This document shows, piece after piece, positions 22,673 through 30,942 of a stretch of DNA of 64,000 bases (position 1 is the stretch's first letter; every line of letters begins with the position of its first letter). The position numbers were made by a program, and so were the translations under genes. The notes under the pieces are model-generated. The model was not told the origin of the DNA, searched no databases, and saw only the letters and a program-made list of their open reading frames with translations. Source of the stretch: Seonamhaeicola sp. (lineage in GTDB: Bacteria > Bacteroidota > Bacteroidia > Flavobacteriales > Flavobacteriaceae); assembly GCF_028281565.1 (NCBI RefSeq), contig NZ_JANQJQ010000021.1, positions 62,001-126,000 on the forward strand, read 5' to 3'.

Positions 22673-24037
22673 ATGAATACAATGAAAAATATAAAAAATA
22701 TAAGTATAACCAAGGTTTTAATGTTAACGGTAGTTAGTGTCGCGCTTGTTGGTTGTGGTGGTGTAGATGATTTAGAGCCGGTATTTCCGCAAGAGGAAGA
22801 GATGGTGGATCCTGGTGAACCTCAAGAAATCCCCGAGGTGAAAAGTGTTATTAATTTTGAAAACCCTAAACAGCTCATTGATGTATTTTACTATGATGTA
22901 AAACAAGGGAATCGTGTTATAACATCTTTAGATAGGGCGAATGAGATTTACAATATCGATGATGCCAATGGTATGCGTATTCCTATCTTTGGTAATATTG
23001 GGTCTCCGGCTCATCCCAGCGAAGGCGTGGTGGTAGAATCTGAATACGCTGCCATATTAACCTCGATAGATTTTGCAAAACAGGTAAGGGGCAATAGACC
23101 TTTTTCGCTATTTGCCAGTAAAAAATTGGAAAATCAAAATTCTTTCCCGGCATGGGTAAAAGATGCCAATGGGATTATTCCAGCTAAATATGCCATTTTA
23201 ATAGCAGACTTTATAGAGTTTATGAATTCTAAAGGACACGATATTGAATATCTAGGTATTGACAATGAGTTTGTTTTCAATGAAGGCAAAATTTCGCCTC
23301 AAAAGTATATTGATACTATAGATGAGTTGAAACTATTAGCAGTAGCTAGAGGTTTTGAAATGCCTGTTTTAGTTGGCTATGAAGACTTTGGGCCGGATAA
23401 GCGCAATTGGGTGCAAAATTTATTGAATTTAGGAGGGGGAGACAAAATGGAAATATATGGAACCCATTACTATCCGGAATTCAGACCTTATCAGAGATTG
23501 TTAAATGATTTATCTTTAATAGGAGACACGCCTTTTTGGTCAACAGAGCCCCATTGGGATAGCAAAAATAATGTGGATGATTTAAATGAAGCCGAAGCAG
23601 CTTTAGTTACCTTATGGCAGCAAACAGACAATAATATGTCCGGTTTTATGTGGTGGAATTACGAAATCAATAATGGTATTCGAAGTAAATTAATGAGAAT
23701 GGCTAGCGTCCCCTTATTAGGTGCCAGACCGATTGATATTAGCGATATTGACGGAAAAGAAATCATTGATCTTGGTAAGTTGAGTACCAGAGCCTTTATG
23801 GAAGACAATACCATTACTGTATATGCAGTTAATTTTTCGGGGGACATATTACAGAATTACGGTTTCCAATTAGAAGGAGCAAGTATCAAAGATGGTATAG
23901 AAGCTATTCAATGGACAGATATTTCTGGAGCTGATGGGGAATCCAGCTCGTTATCTGCCTTGGGAGATAGCAATGATATTTTTGGACTGACACTACCAAA
24001 TAGGTCAATTACAAGGTTTGTTTTTACAAAACAATAG
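22673..24037 (+). CDS. GH30-like clan GH-A glycoside hydrolase lipoprotein
   Basis: Probable retaining glycoside hydrolase anchored at the cell surface or facing the periplasm. The 454 residues have a lipoprotein signal (ALVGCGG; an internal ATG three codons in gives the same signal) and a linker rich in Glu and Pro. A TIM-barrel pattern follows: candidate acid/base Glu199 in LGIDNEFVF and candidate nucleophile Glu292 in FWSTEPHWD, 93 residues apart as in GH-A enzymes. The stretch SFPAWVKDANG followed by LGIDNE resembles GH30. A C-terminal beta domain (about 370-454) also fits GH30. The identity is weak by eye, so the enzyme may belong to a poorly described subfamily; activity on galactans is only inferred from the sulfatases on both sides. 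Confidence 0.72.
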   Translation: MNTMKNIKNISITKVLMLTVVSVALVGCGGVDDLEPVFPQEEEMVDPGEPQEIPEVKSVINFENPKQLIDVFYYDVKQGNRVITSLDRANEIYNIDDANGMRIPIFGNIGSPAHPSEGVVVESEYAAILTSIDFAKQVRGNRPFSLFASKKLENQNSFPAWVKDANGIIPAKYAILIADFIEFMNSKGHDIEYLGIDNEFVFNEGKISPQKYIDTIDELKLLAVARGFEMPVLVGYEDFGPDKRNWVQNLLNLGGGDKMEIYGTHYYPEFRPYQRLLNDLSLIGDTPFWSTEPHWDSKNNVDDLNEAEAALVTLWQQTDNNMSGFMWWNYEINNGIRSKLMRMASVPLLGARPIDISDIDGKEIIDLGKLSTRAFMEDNTITVYAVNFSGDILQNYGFQLEGASIKDGIEAIQWTDISGADGESSSLSALGDSNDIFGLTLPNRSITRFVFTKQ

Positions 24038-24108
24038 TGTTTTGTTAGTTTTAGTTGAATGTTTGACTTTGCCAGTTGTTTGTATATGCAAGTCAATAGT
24101 AATTTCCG

Positions 24109-24130
24109 GAACCCCATGTACTTGGGGTTC
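24109..24130 (+). terminator. Hairpin between GH30-like gene and sulfatase
   Basis: GAACCCC and GGGGTTC form a perfect 7-bp stem with an 8-nt loop, followed by TTGGTTTATTTG. It lies in the 119-bp spacer within the operon, so it is likely a partial terminator or an mRNA-stabilising end. Confidence 0.5.
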
Positions 24131-24156
24131 TTGGTTTATTTGAGCATATTTCGAAA

Positions 24157-26064
24157 ATGAAAAAAAATAAATTTATAACGCTGGGGATCTTAATAGCATT
24201 CATAACCTTGAACACATCTTGTATGGATCAAGAAACCATTAAGAATGAAAGGCCCAATATACTGTGGCTTGTGGTGGAAGACATGAGTCCATATTTAAGC
24301 GCATACGGCGATTCCACAGCTGTAACACCAACCTTAAATAAATTTGCAAAAGATGGTATTGTTTTTACAAATGCTTTCTCTAATGGGGCACAATGCTCAC
24401 CAGCCCGTTCAACTTTAATTTCCAGTATTTATGCGCCCATGTTGGCTACAGATTTTCACAGGGAAGCTCGCGCAGTTCCTAAAGCATTCTTTTTTCCAAA
24501 ATACTTAAAGGAAGCCGGATACTATTGTACCAATAACAGCAAAACGGATTACAATGCTAAAAATTACCCCAAAGACATATGGAATAGCTCTAATAAAAAA
24601 GCCAGCTATTTGAATAGAGAGGATAAGAACCAACCCTTTTTTGCTGTTTTCAACTATGGAGGAACACATACCAAACGCATAGCAACCAGAAATACAGATA
24701 ATAGAACACCAAGAACGGTTAAGACACAAGATATAGAATTACCACCTTACTTGCCCGATGTTCCCGAAATAAGAGATGATATTGCCTGGTATTATGACGC
24801 CGTGACCAATATGGATGACTGGGTAAAGAAAAAACTTAAGGAGCTTGAGGAGTCCGGGGAGGCCGATAATACCATAGTCTTTTACTATTCGGATCATGGG
24901 GGCTGCTTGCCTAGAGGTAAAGCCTATGTATATGATACGGGAACACGAGTGCCCTTGATGGTGCGCTTCCCGGAAAAGTATAAACATTTAGCCCAAACAA
25001 CGGCTCCAAACAGAAACGATAATTTGGTAGGATTTGTAGATTTTGCACCAACCATATTTAATTTAATGGGGGTGGAACACCCCGATTTTATGTTAGGACA
25101 AGCCTTTTTAGGAAAGAACATACCGGAACCGAAATCGGAATTGTTCCTGTATAGAGCGAACCAGGAGCAAAGTTATATTCCTTCCCGTGCCATTACCGAT
25201 GGCAGGTATAAGTTAATTTGGAACTTCAATACCGCATATCCTAACGGAACCAGACAATCTTACCAATGGCAAATGCCTTCTTATCAAGGTTGGGACAAAG
25301 CAAACATTGAAGGCGAGGTAACACCTCTTCAAAAGCGATTTTGGCAGCCCGTGCCGGCTTTACAGTTCTTCGATACTCAAAAAGATCCTTATGAGATTTA
25401 TAATTTGGCCAACGAAATAAAGTATTATGAAAGGGTGACAACAATGAAAAAGAAATTGTTAGATCTAATGAAATCGGAAAAAGATTTAGGCTTATATCCT
25501 TGGTCTATGAGACGAAAAGAAGATAGCATACCCTTTTACAATTATATAAGATCTACAAATCAACCTGTAAAAGAGGTAATAGATGCAGCGGCATTTTCCA
25601 GTACGGCTACACCTGCGGATATGTATAAAATTAAGGAATACTTAAATTCCAAAGAACCCGCTATTAGATATTGGGCCACAGTAGGGGTATTGCAAATGCT
25701 TAAAAGGAATTTTATTAAGGAAGCACCAAAGGATATTATTTCTAATTTTAAAAATAATGATGAAAATAACGAAGTGCGCCTAATGAGTGCTGAGGTTTTG
25801 ATCAATGCCAATCCCAATAACAAGGAAGCCCTTGAGTTTGTTTTCAATCAGGTTAAAGCAGATTATTTTATTGCCTATGCCACCCTTCAAAATCTAGGGG
25901 CTTTGGCCAAACCTTTGGAAAATGAGCTGGTGGCCCTACGACAGAGCAAAAAGCTAAATCAGTTCTATATTAAGTCAGCATTAATTAATACCGGATATTT
26001 ACCGCACAATGATTTATGGGACTCTAGTTCTAATGTGGAAAAAGGCTATGATCACAGTAAATAG
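24157..26064 (+). CDS. Family S1 sulfatase with CSPAR motif and helical C-terminal extension
   Basis: Sulfatase of 635 residues, longer than its neighbours. Lipoprotein signal (NTSC, Cys22), metal site written VEDMSP (E41-D42 in place of the usual DD), activation motif CSPAR at Cys80, and YSDHGG further on. The C/S-x-P/A-x-R consensus is kept, so it can be matured to formylglycine. After about residue 480 there is an extra helical region with HEAT-like spacing (PAIRYWATVGVLQML and VRLMSAEVLINANP) that is absent from the other four sulfatases and may hold the substrate or a partner. It resembles the heparan-N-sulfatase-like S1 group in its EDMSP signature, but the target here is unknown. It is followed after 53 bp by the FN3-bearing enzyme. 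Confidence 0.93.
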   Translation: MKKNKFITLGILIAFITLNTSCMDQETIKNERPNILWLVVEDMSPYLSAYGDSTAVTPTLNKFAKDGIVFTNAFSNGAQCSPARSTLISSIYAPMLATDFHREARAVPKAFFFPKYLKEAGYYCTNNSKTDYNAKNYPKDIWNSSNKKASYLNREDKNQPFFAVFNYGGTHTKRIATRNTDNRTPRTVKTQDIELPPYLPDVPEIRDDIAWYYDAVTNMDDWVKKKLKELEESGEADNTIVFYYSDHGGCLPRGKAYVYDTGTRVPLMVRFPEKYKHLAQTTAPNRNDNLVGFVDFAPTIFNLMGVEHPDFMLGQAFLGKNIPEPKSELFLYRANQEQSYIPSRAITDGRYKLIWNFNTAYPNGTRQSYQWQMPSYQGWDKANIEGEVTPLQKRFWQPVPALQFFDTQKDPYEIYNLANEIKYYERVTTMKKKLLDLMKSEKDLGLYPWSMRRKEDSIPFYNYIRSTNQPVKEVIDAAAFSSTATPADMYKIKEYLNSKEPAIRYWATVGVLQMLKRNFIKEAPKDIISNFKNNDENNEVRLMSAEVLINANPNNKEALEFVFNQVKADYFIAYATLQNLGALAKPLENELVALRQSKKLNQFYIKSALINTGYLPHNDLWDSSSNVEKGYDHSK

Positions 26065-26117
26065 GACCTTCAGTTTTAGCTTTTCAATTTAAATTCCAAT
26101 TAATCCCAAAGAGAATA

Positions 26118-28709
26118 ATGAGTGCAATAAAATCACTAGTGCCACTGACTTTTGGGCTAATGTCCATGCTATTGACGGGACAACAGCAAACCATTGAAAT
26201 AAATACTCAAAAAGGCCATGCCATAAAAACAGGAAGCAGTGGCTTCAATGTCCGTATAGCTGATAAGGTCTGGAACTATACCCATCCAGATTTTAGAAAA
26301 GCGGTGCACGAATTAAAACCGGGATGGTTACGCTTCTTTTCTGGTACTATGGGTGATGCCTTTAATGCTGCAACGGGACAATATGATTTGGATTATGCCT
26401 ATATGTTCGATAAAAGCGAACAATACCTGACAGGATATAAGTTCACTGAAATCAAAGGACCTCATAGGTTAACCGATTTGTACCAGTTGCTCGGGGAAAT
26501 AAACGGAAGATTAATTGTAACCATTAATGCTTTTTCAGAAACCCCCGAGATTACCAAAGAATTGGTGCGTTTTATAAAAAACAATAATATTGAAGTGGAA
26601 GTCTGGCAATTTTGCAACGAACCCTATTTTTACGTACCACACAGAGAGCGTTATTGGTGGAACGATGGGTATGATTACGCCCAAAAAATGAAACCTCACG
26701 CCGATGAGATTTTAAAAGAATTTCCCCAAGCCCACCTGGCACTTAATTTTACCTGGGATGGTATTTGGGCCTTCATGAAAGAAATCAATGCCTACCAAAA
26801 AGAACATGGGGCCTTTTGGAATACCTTTTCCAAACACTCGTATGCCCCCCATATTGGCAGGCAAGAGCCTTTGGTAGATGCATATCGCAGAGGAAATACC
26901 AAATTGCTCGAGGCCACCGGAAATGAAGCCATGGCGGAAATTGAAGAATACACAGAAAAGGATATCCCCATGTTAATTACGGAGTTTGGAGTATGGAACC
27001 GTCCATTAAATGGTATTTATTCCTCTATTTATAATATCGAGTATGTTATGCGCCAATTACAGCATGCCAATACAACCTATATAGGGGCCCATGAAGTGAG
27101 TAATAAATATGTTCCTGAAAAAGACTTCAACCATTTAGTGCTTGAAGCCTTTGAAGATAGGAGGTCTTTAAACACCGATAGTATTTCTACAGGAGTTTTA
27201 AAGACTTTAGAAGGAAAGGCCTTCTCAATATTTCATAAGGCTACAAACAATGTCGATTGGGTTTATCATACCGTACAAAATGGGAAGTTTACAGTGCCCG
27301 GATTGGAAGGGCAGACACATGAAGCAGGAATTGCGCAAAGTTATAGGGGCATAGATGGCTATGATTATTTGGTGCTAACAAACCGGGGCAAGGACTCCGG
27401 ATTATACCAAATTCTGGTAGATGGAAAACCATTAAAACAATCCCTGAGCATAAATTATCTTAGTGCTGATAATTTAGAGGCCCAAGACACCCAAATTAAG
27501 AAGGAGATAATGCCTCAAGGAAAGTTAAGGCTAAGACCCTATAGCATAACGGTCGCTAAATGGAAAAGAGGGAAACAAAATCCTCCGGCACAACCTAGGA
27601 TTTATAAGGTATCTGCCACCAGTAAGGGAGTTGATATAGTTTGGGGCCCCATATCTGGAGCCGATAGCTATCAAATTCGTTACGGTAACGATCCTAAAAA
27701 CTTAAATAAGAAGCTAAAATTGGGCAAGGTCTCGTTTTATTTGGTTAAGGGGCTTTCAGAATCAAAAACCTATTACTTTTCAATAGTAGCAAAAAACCAA
27801 TCGGGAAACAGTAAACCTTCCAATCCCGTTTCAATGGTTATGGAAACTCCGGCTACCCCTGAAATATTCAAAACAGCCAGACGCGATGACACCGCTACCA
27901 TAATGTGGAGAAGTGTCCCTTATGCCAATGGTTATCTGTTAAAATATGAAATAGCTACCGGTGAAAGCAGGATCATAGATACAAAAAATGTATTTGGGTA
28001 TCGGGTTGAAGATTTGCAGATGGATGTACCTTATTTGTTTTCAGTAGCATCATACAATGGTTTAGGACAAAGTACATTTTCACCTCCGGTTACCATAGTA
28101 CCCAAAAAAAATGTGCCCTATAGTCCAAGAAATGTTTCTGTTAGGGAAATCAAAAGTGGTACAAATTTAGTACAATGGGAGCCGTTGGAAATTAATAAAA
28201 CCAAGGTGTCCTATACTATTTTAAGAGGAACTGAACCGCATAAGTTTAACGTAATAGCCAGGGGAATTTCAGGGGTTTCATTTGAAGACAAAGAAATTAA
28301 TGGCAAGCAACAATACTTCTATACAGTCAAGGCAGAAAATGCTTCTGGCGAAAGTAATTTTTATCCAAATATTGCAACACCTATAAAGCAGAATCAGGAC
28401 TACGAAATTACCATTGAAAGCGTAGGTAAAAACGGAAATGGGGATTATGTGGTAGATGTTAGCTTCAGCAATATACCTTTGGATGGTCTTTACAGTTTTG
28501 GAATTATATATAATAACATATCATATCTTACGGTAGAGGAAAATAGAGTTGAAGCAAGTTCCAGCGATAAAAACCAGGGATCATTTCAGGTGATTATACC
28601 TTCCAAAGAAATAAGAAAAAATTCGAAGTTGGCCATTAAAGCCTTTGTAAATACAAATGGTAAGGATATTTTTAGCGCTGCTCCGGATAAAATAATAAAG
28701 ATTGAATAA
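26118..28709 (+). CDS. Clan GH-A glycoside hydrolase with three FN3 domains
   Basis: Secreted retaining glycoside hydrolase of no clearly recognised family. The 863 residues have a short signal sequence (about 1-22), a TIM-barrel catalytic part to about 390 with candidate acid/base Glu168 in VWQFCNEPYF and candidate nucleophile Glu289 in MLITEFGVWN, and a beta domain to about 485. Three fibronectin-III modules follow (about 493-580, 582-665, 668-755), then a last beta domain of about 95 residues. The NEPYF/TEFGVWN pattern suggests the GH39/GH51/GH79 side of the clan. It is the last gene of the SusC operon and therefore probably one of the main depolymerising enzymes of the locus. Exact activity cannot be named. 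Confidence 0.75.
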   Translation: MSAIKSLVPLTFGLMSMLLTGQQQTIEINTQKGHAIKTGSSGFNVRIADKVWNYTHPDFRKAVHELKPGWLRFFSGTMGDAFNAATGQYDLDYAYMFDKSEQYLTGYKFTEIKGPHRLTDLYQLLGEINGRLIVTINAFSETPEITKELVRFIKNNNIEVEVWQFCNEPYFYVPHRERYWWNDGYDYAQKMKPHADEILKEFPQAHLALNFTWDGIWAFMKEINAYQKEHGAFWNTFSKHSYAPHIGRQEPLVDAYRRGNTKLLEATGNEAMAEIEEYTEKDIPMLITEFGVWNRPLNGIYSSIYNIEYVMRQLQHANTTYIGAHEVSNKYVPEKDFNHLVLEAFEDRRSLNTDSISTGVLKTLEGKAFSIFHKATNNVDWVYHTVQNGKFTVPGLEGQTHEAGIAQSYRGIDGYDYLVLTNRGKDSGLYQILVDGKPLKQSLSINYLSADNLEAQDTQIKKEIMPQGKLRLRPYSITVAKWKRGKQNPPAQPRIYKVSATSKGVDIVWGPISGADSYQIRYGNDPKNLNKKLKLGKVSFYLVKGLSESKTYYFSIVAKNQSGNSKPSNPVSMVMETPATPEIFKTARRDDTATIMWRSVPYANGYLLKYEIATGESRIIDTKNVFGYRVEDLQMDVPYLFSVASYNGLGQSTFSPPVTIVPKKNVPYSPRNVSVREIKSGTNLVQWEPLEINKTKVSYTILRGTEPHKFNVIARGISGVSFEDKEINGKQQYFYTVKAENASGESNFYPNIATPIKQNQDYEITIESVGKNGNGDYVVDVSFSNIPLDGLYSFGIIYNNISYLTVEENRVEASSSDKNQGSFQVIIPSKEIRKNSKLAIKAFVNTNGKDIFSAAPDKIIKIE

Positions 28710-28885
28710 GTTAAATAATTAGTTTTTTGCCTTAAAACAACACTATTCATTAGTGCCAATCCGGGAGTTAAGAGAGTTAAACATAAACCTTATTTCTTTT
28801 TAGCTAAACTAAGATAAAAGTCAAAAAAAATGATGTTATTTGACTATATGAATTGAGATTCCCTTTTTATTGAATACTGTTTTAA

Positions 28886-29431
28886 TTAAAGGAATAATAG
28901 TAAGTAATATTTATCTTTAAGCGTTTCTCTTAATTTTCTATAGGCGTTTTTCTTAGCGGTATGAACGGTGTGAGGTGAGATTTCTAATTGCATGGCTATT
29001 TCAGGGTTTTTCAAACCCTGCATGGAAAGCTCTACAATTTCTTTTTGCCTGTCAGGTAGTTTGTTTACGGCATTTCTAACCATCCTAAATGTTTCCAGAT
29101 CAATGATGTTTTTTTTGTAGAACGATTCAGATTCAAATTCTTTTAAAAGAGTCATATCAACACTTTTACTTGATTTCTTAATTATATTGAGACAATTATT
29201 CTTTACAATAACGTATAGGAAGCTTTTAACACCTCGAATGTCATTAAACTCCTCTCTTTTTTCCCAAAACTTAACAAGTGCGTCTTGAGCTACATCCTTA
29301 CTTTGATTGGGATTTTTTAAATACTTATTGGCAAATGAACACAATATGGGGTAGAAATCTTCAAAGAACTCTCTAAAGGCACCTCTATCCCCTTGTTTAA
29401 TGTCAATAATAATATTTTGTGATGAGAGCAT
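28886..29431 (-). CDS. ECF-type RNA polymerase sigma factor (FecI-like)
   Basis: A 181-residue extracytoplasmic-function sigma factor with only regions 2 and 4: region 2 near residues 20-85 (FANKYLKNPNQSKDVAQDAL) and region 4 near 120-175 (LPDRQKEIVELSMQGLKNPEIA, then a helix-turn-helix SPHTVHTAKKNAYRKL). It is divergent from the FecR anti-sigma gene. By family knowledge it is released when the STN-bearing SusC at 30943 signals through FecR, and then transcribes the second SusCD locus. Bacteroidota often have FecI and FecR in one operon; here they are divergent with a 171-bp shared spacer. Confidence 0.95.
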   Translation of the reverse strand: MLSSQNIIIDIKQGDRGAFREFFEDFYPILCSFANKYLKNPNQSKDVAQDALVKFWEKREEFNDIRGVKSFLYVIVKNNCLNIIKKSSKSVDMTLLKEFESESFYKKNIIDLETFRMVRNAVNKLPDRQKEIVELSMQGLKNPEIAMQLEISPHTVHTAKKNAYRKLRETLKDKYYLLLFL

Positions 29432-29602
29432 TAGTCAGGTAAAAGTAAGGCGGTAAATATATAAAATATCCATTTAAGAGGTAAATCAAATTCAGATGTT
29501 TTGCTTCAACCAAAAAAACAGAAATTAGGATTTTTTTAAATTAATGAATACCCATGTTTTAATTCTGAATTGTATTAAATATAGAACCCAAAGTCAAAAA
29601 GA

Positions 29603-30787
29603 ATGAATAAAGAAGAGGAATATCTTAAAATAGCTAGGCTAATTGCAAGTGAATTTAATCTATCAATAAGTGATGAAAACCGTAAAAAACTTTATGATTG
29701 GTTAAATGAATCCGCGGAAAATAGAGATATATATAATGAAATAAAAAGAGATGGCTGGTATCAGTCGATGTTAGATTCTAATAACGAATATGAAATACAG
29801 GAAGGATGGAATAAGCTCAATTCAAGGATTAAATCTAAATCCAAGGTAGTAAAATTGCTGCCTTCCATTTGGAAATATGCAGCAGCGGTGGTTGTGGTTT
29901 TTGGTTTGGGGTATTATTTTAAGGATTATGTATTTAACCAATCGGTTGAAGATGATGTGATACCAGCGATTGTTGATACTAATGAAATTGTACCAGGAAC
30001 TGATAAGGCTACTTTAACCTTAGAAGACGGTTCCCAAATTGCATTAGAAAAAGGTGCTTCCTTTCAAACCTCAAATGCCAAAAGTAACGGTGAACAAATT
30101 ATTTATGATGCCGGCGATGGAAGTTCTAAAGAGCTTGTGTATAATTATTTAACCATCCCAAGAGGTGGGCAATATTATATAGTGTTATCCGATGGAACTA
30201 AGGTATGGTTAAACTCAGAGTCCCAATTAAAATATCCGGTAGCTTTTATTGATAATATACCCCGGGAAGTAGAATTGGTATACGGAGAAGCTTATTTTGA
30301 TGTGTCTCCCAGTTTACAGCATAAAGGGGCCAAATTTAAAGTTCTCAACAAATCGCAGGAGGTTGAGGTGTTGGGGACAGAATTTAATATAAAGGCTTAT
30401 AGTGATGAAACTAATGTTTATACAACTTTAGTTGAAGGTAAAGTTGCGGTAGACTTTAATGGTAAAAAGCAAAACTTATTACCCGGTCATCAATCTAATT
30501 TAGACTTAAAAAATAATGAAGTTTCTGTGTCTAAGGTAGATGTAAATGTTGTAGTTGCTTGGAAGAATGGAATTTTTAGTTTTAGAGGCAAGTCCTTAAA
30601 AGATATTATGAAAGTAATATCTAGATGGTACGATGTAGATATAGTCTTTGAAAATAAAGAATTAGAACAATTGAAGTTCAAAGGCGTTTTGGATAAGCGT
30701 CAGAGCATTGAAGAAATTCTTTCTATTATGAAATCTACAACTATTAATAACTATGAAATAAAAGATAAAACCATCATTTTAAAGTAA
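29603..30787 (+). CDS. FecR-family anti-sigma factor
   Basis: Inner-membrane anti-sigma factor of 394 residues. An N-terminal cytoplasmic part (about 1-88) should hold the sigma factor; one membrane helix follows (about 90-112, KYAAAVVVVFGLGYYF). The periplasmic FecR domain (about 180-280: PRGGQYYIVLSDGTKVWLNS, VEVLGTEFNIKAY) and the DUF4974-type C-terminus that touches the STN domain of SusC come last (about 320-394, FRGKSLKDIMKVISRWYDVD). It is 155 bp before the SusC gene and divergent from the sigma factor. Confidence 0.95.
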   Translation: MNKEEEYLKIARLIASEFNLSISDENRKKLYDWLNESAENRDIYNEIKRDGWYQSMLDSNNEYEIQEGWNKLNSRIKSKSKVVKLLPSIWKYAAAVVVVFGLGYYFKDYVFNQSVEDDVIPAIVDTNEIVPGTDKATLTLEDGSQIALEKGASFQTSNAKSNGEQIIYDAGDGSSKELVYNYLTIPRGGQYYIVLSDGTKVWLNSESQLKYPVAFIDNIPREVELVYGEAYFDVSPSLQHKGAKFKVLNKSQEVEVLGTEFNIKAYSDETNVYTTLVEGKVAVDFNGKKQNLLPGHQSNLDLKNNEVSVSKVDVNVVVAWKNGIFSFRGKSLKDIMKVISRWYDVDIVFENKELEQLKFKGVLDKRQSIEEILSIMKSTTINNYEIKDKTIILK

Positions 30788-30868
30788 AATATCAACTTTC
30801 TAAACATATTGCCTATGATATAAACCAACTCACTCACAAAAAAAGGATAAAGTCTTACCCGCAAAAGT

Positions 30869-30880
30869 ATAGAGCTCTAT
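30869..30880. repeat. 12-bp perfect palindrome in the SusC leader
   Basis: ATAGAGCTCTAT, inside a longer weak hairpin formed by AAGGATA and TATCCTT in the 155-bp leader before SusC. It could be an mRNA leader structure or a dimer-binding site; nothing else supports either. Confidence 0.3.
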
Positions 30881-30942
30881 CCTTAGACATTATTACTAAT
30901 TAATTAAAAGAATTAACTAACTATTTAATAACACACAAATTT

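Noticed and set aside
28741..28755. Small hairpin CACTA/TAGTG after the FN3 enzyme as terminator
   Set aside because: Only five base pairs and no T-run follows on either strand.
30841..30892. Leader hairpin and 12-bp palindrome before the second SusC as an operator
   Set aside because: The locus has a sigma/anti-sigma pair, and no second copy of the palindrome was found; kept only as a low-confidence repeat.
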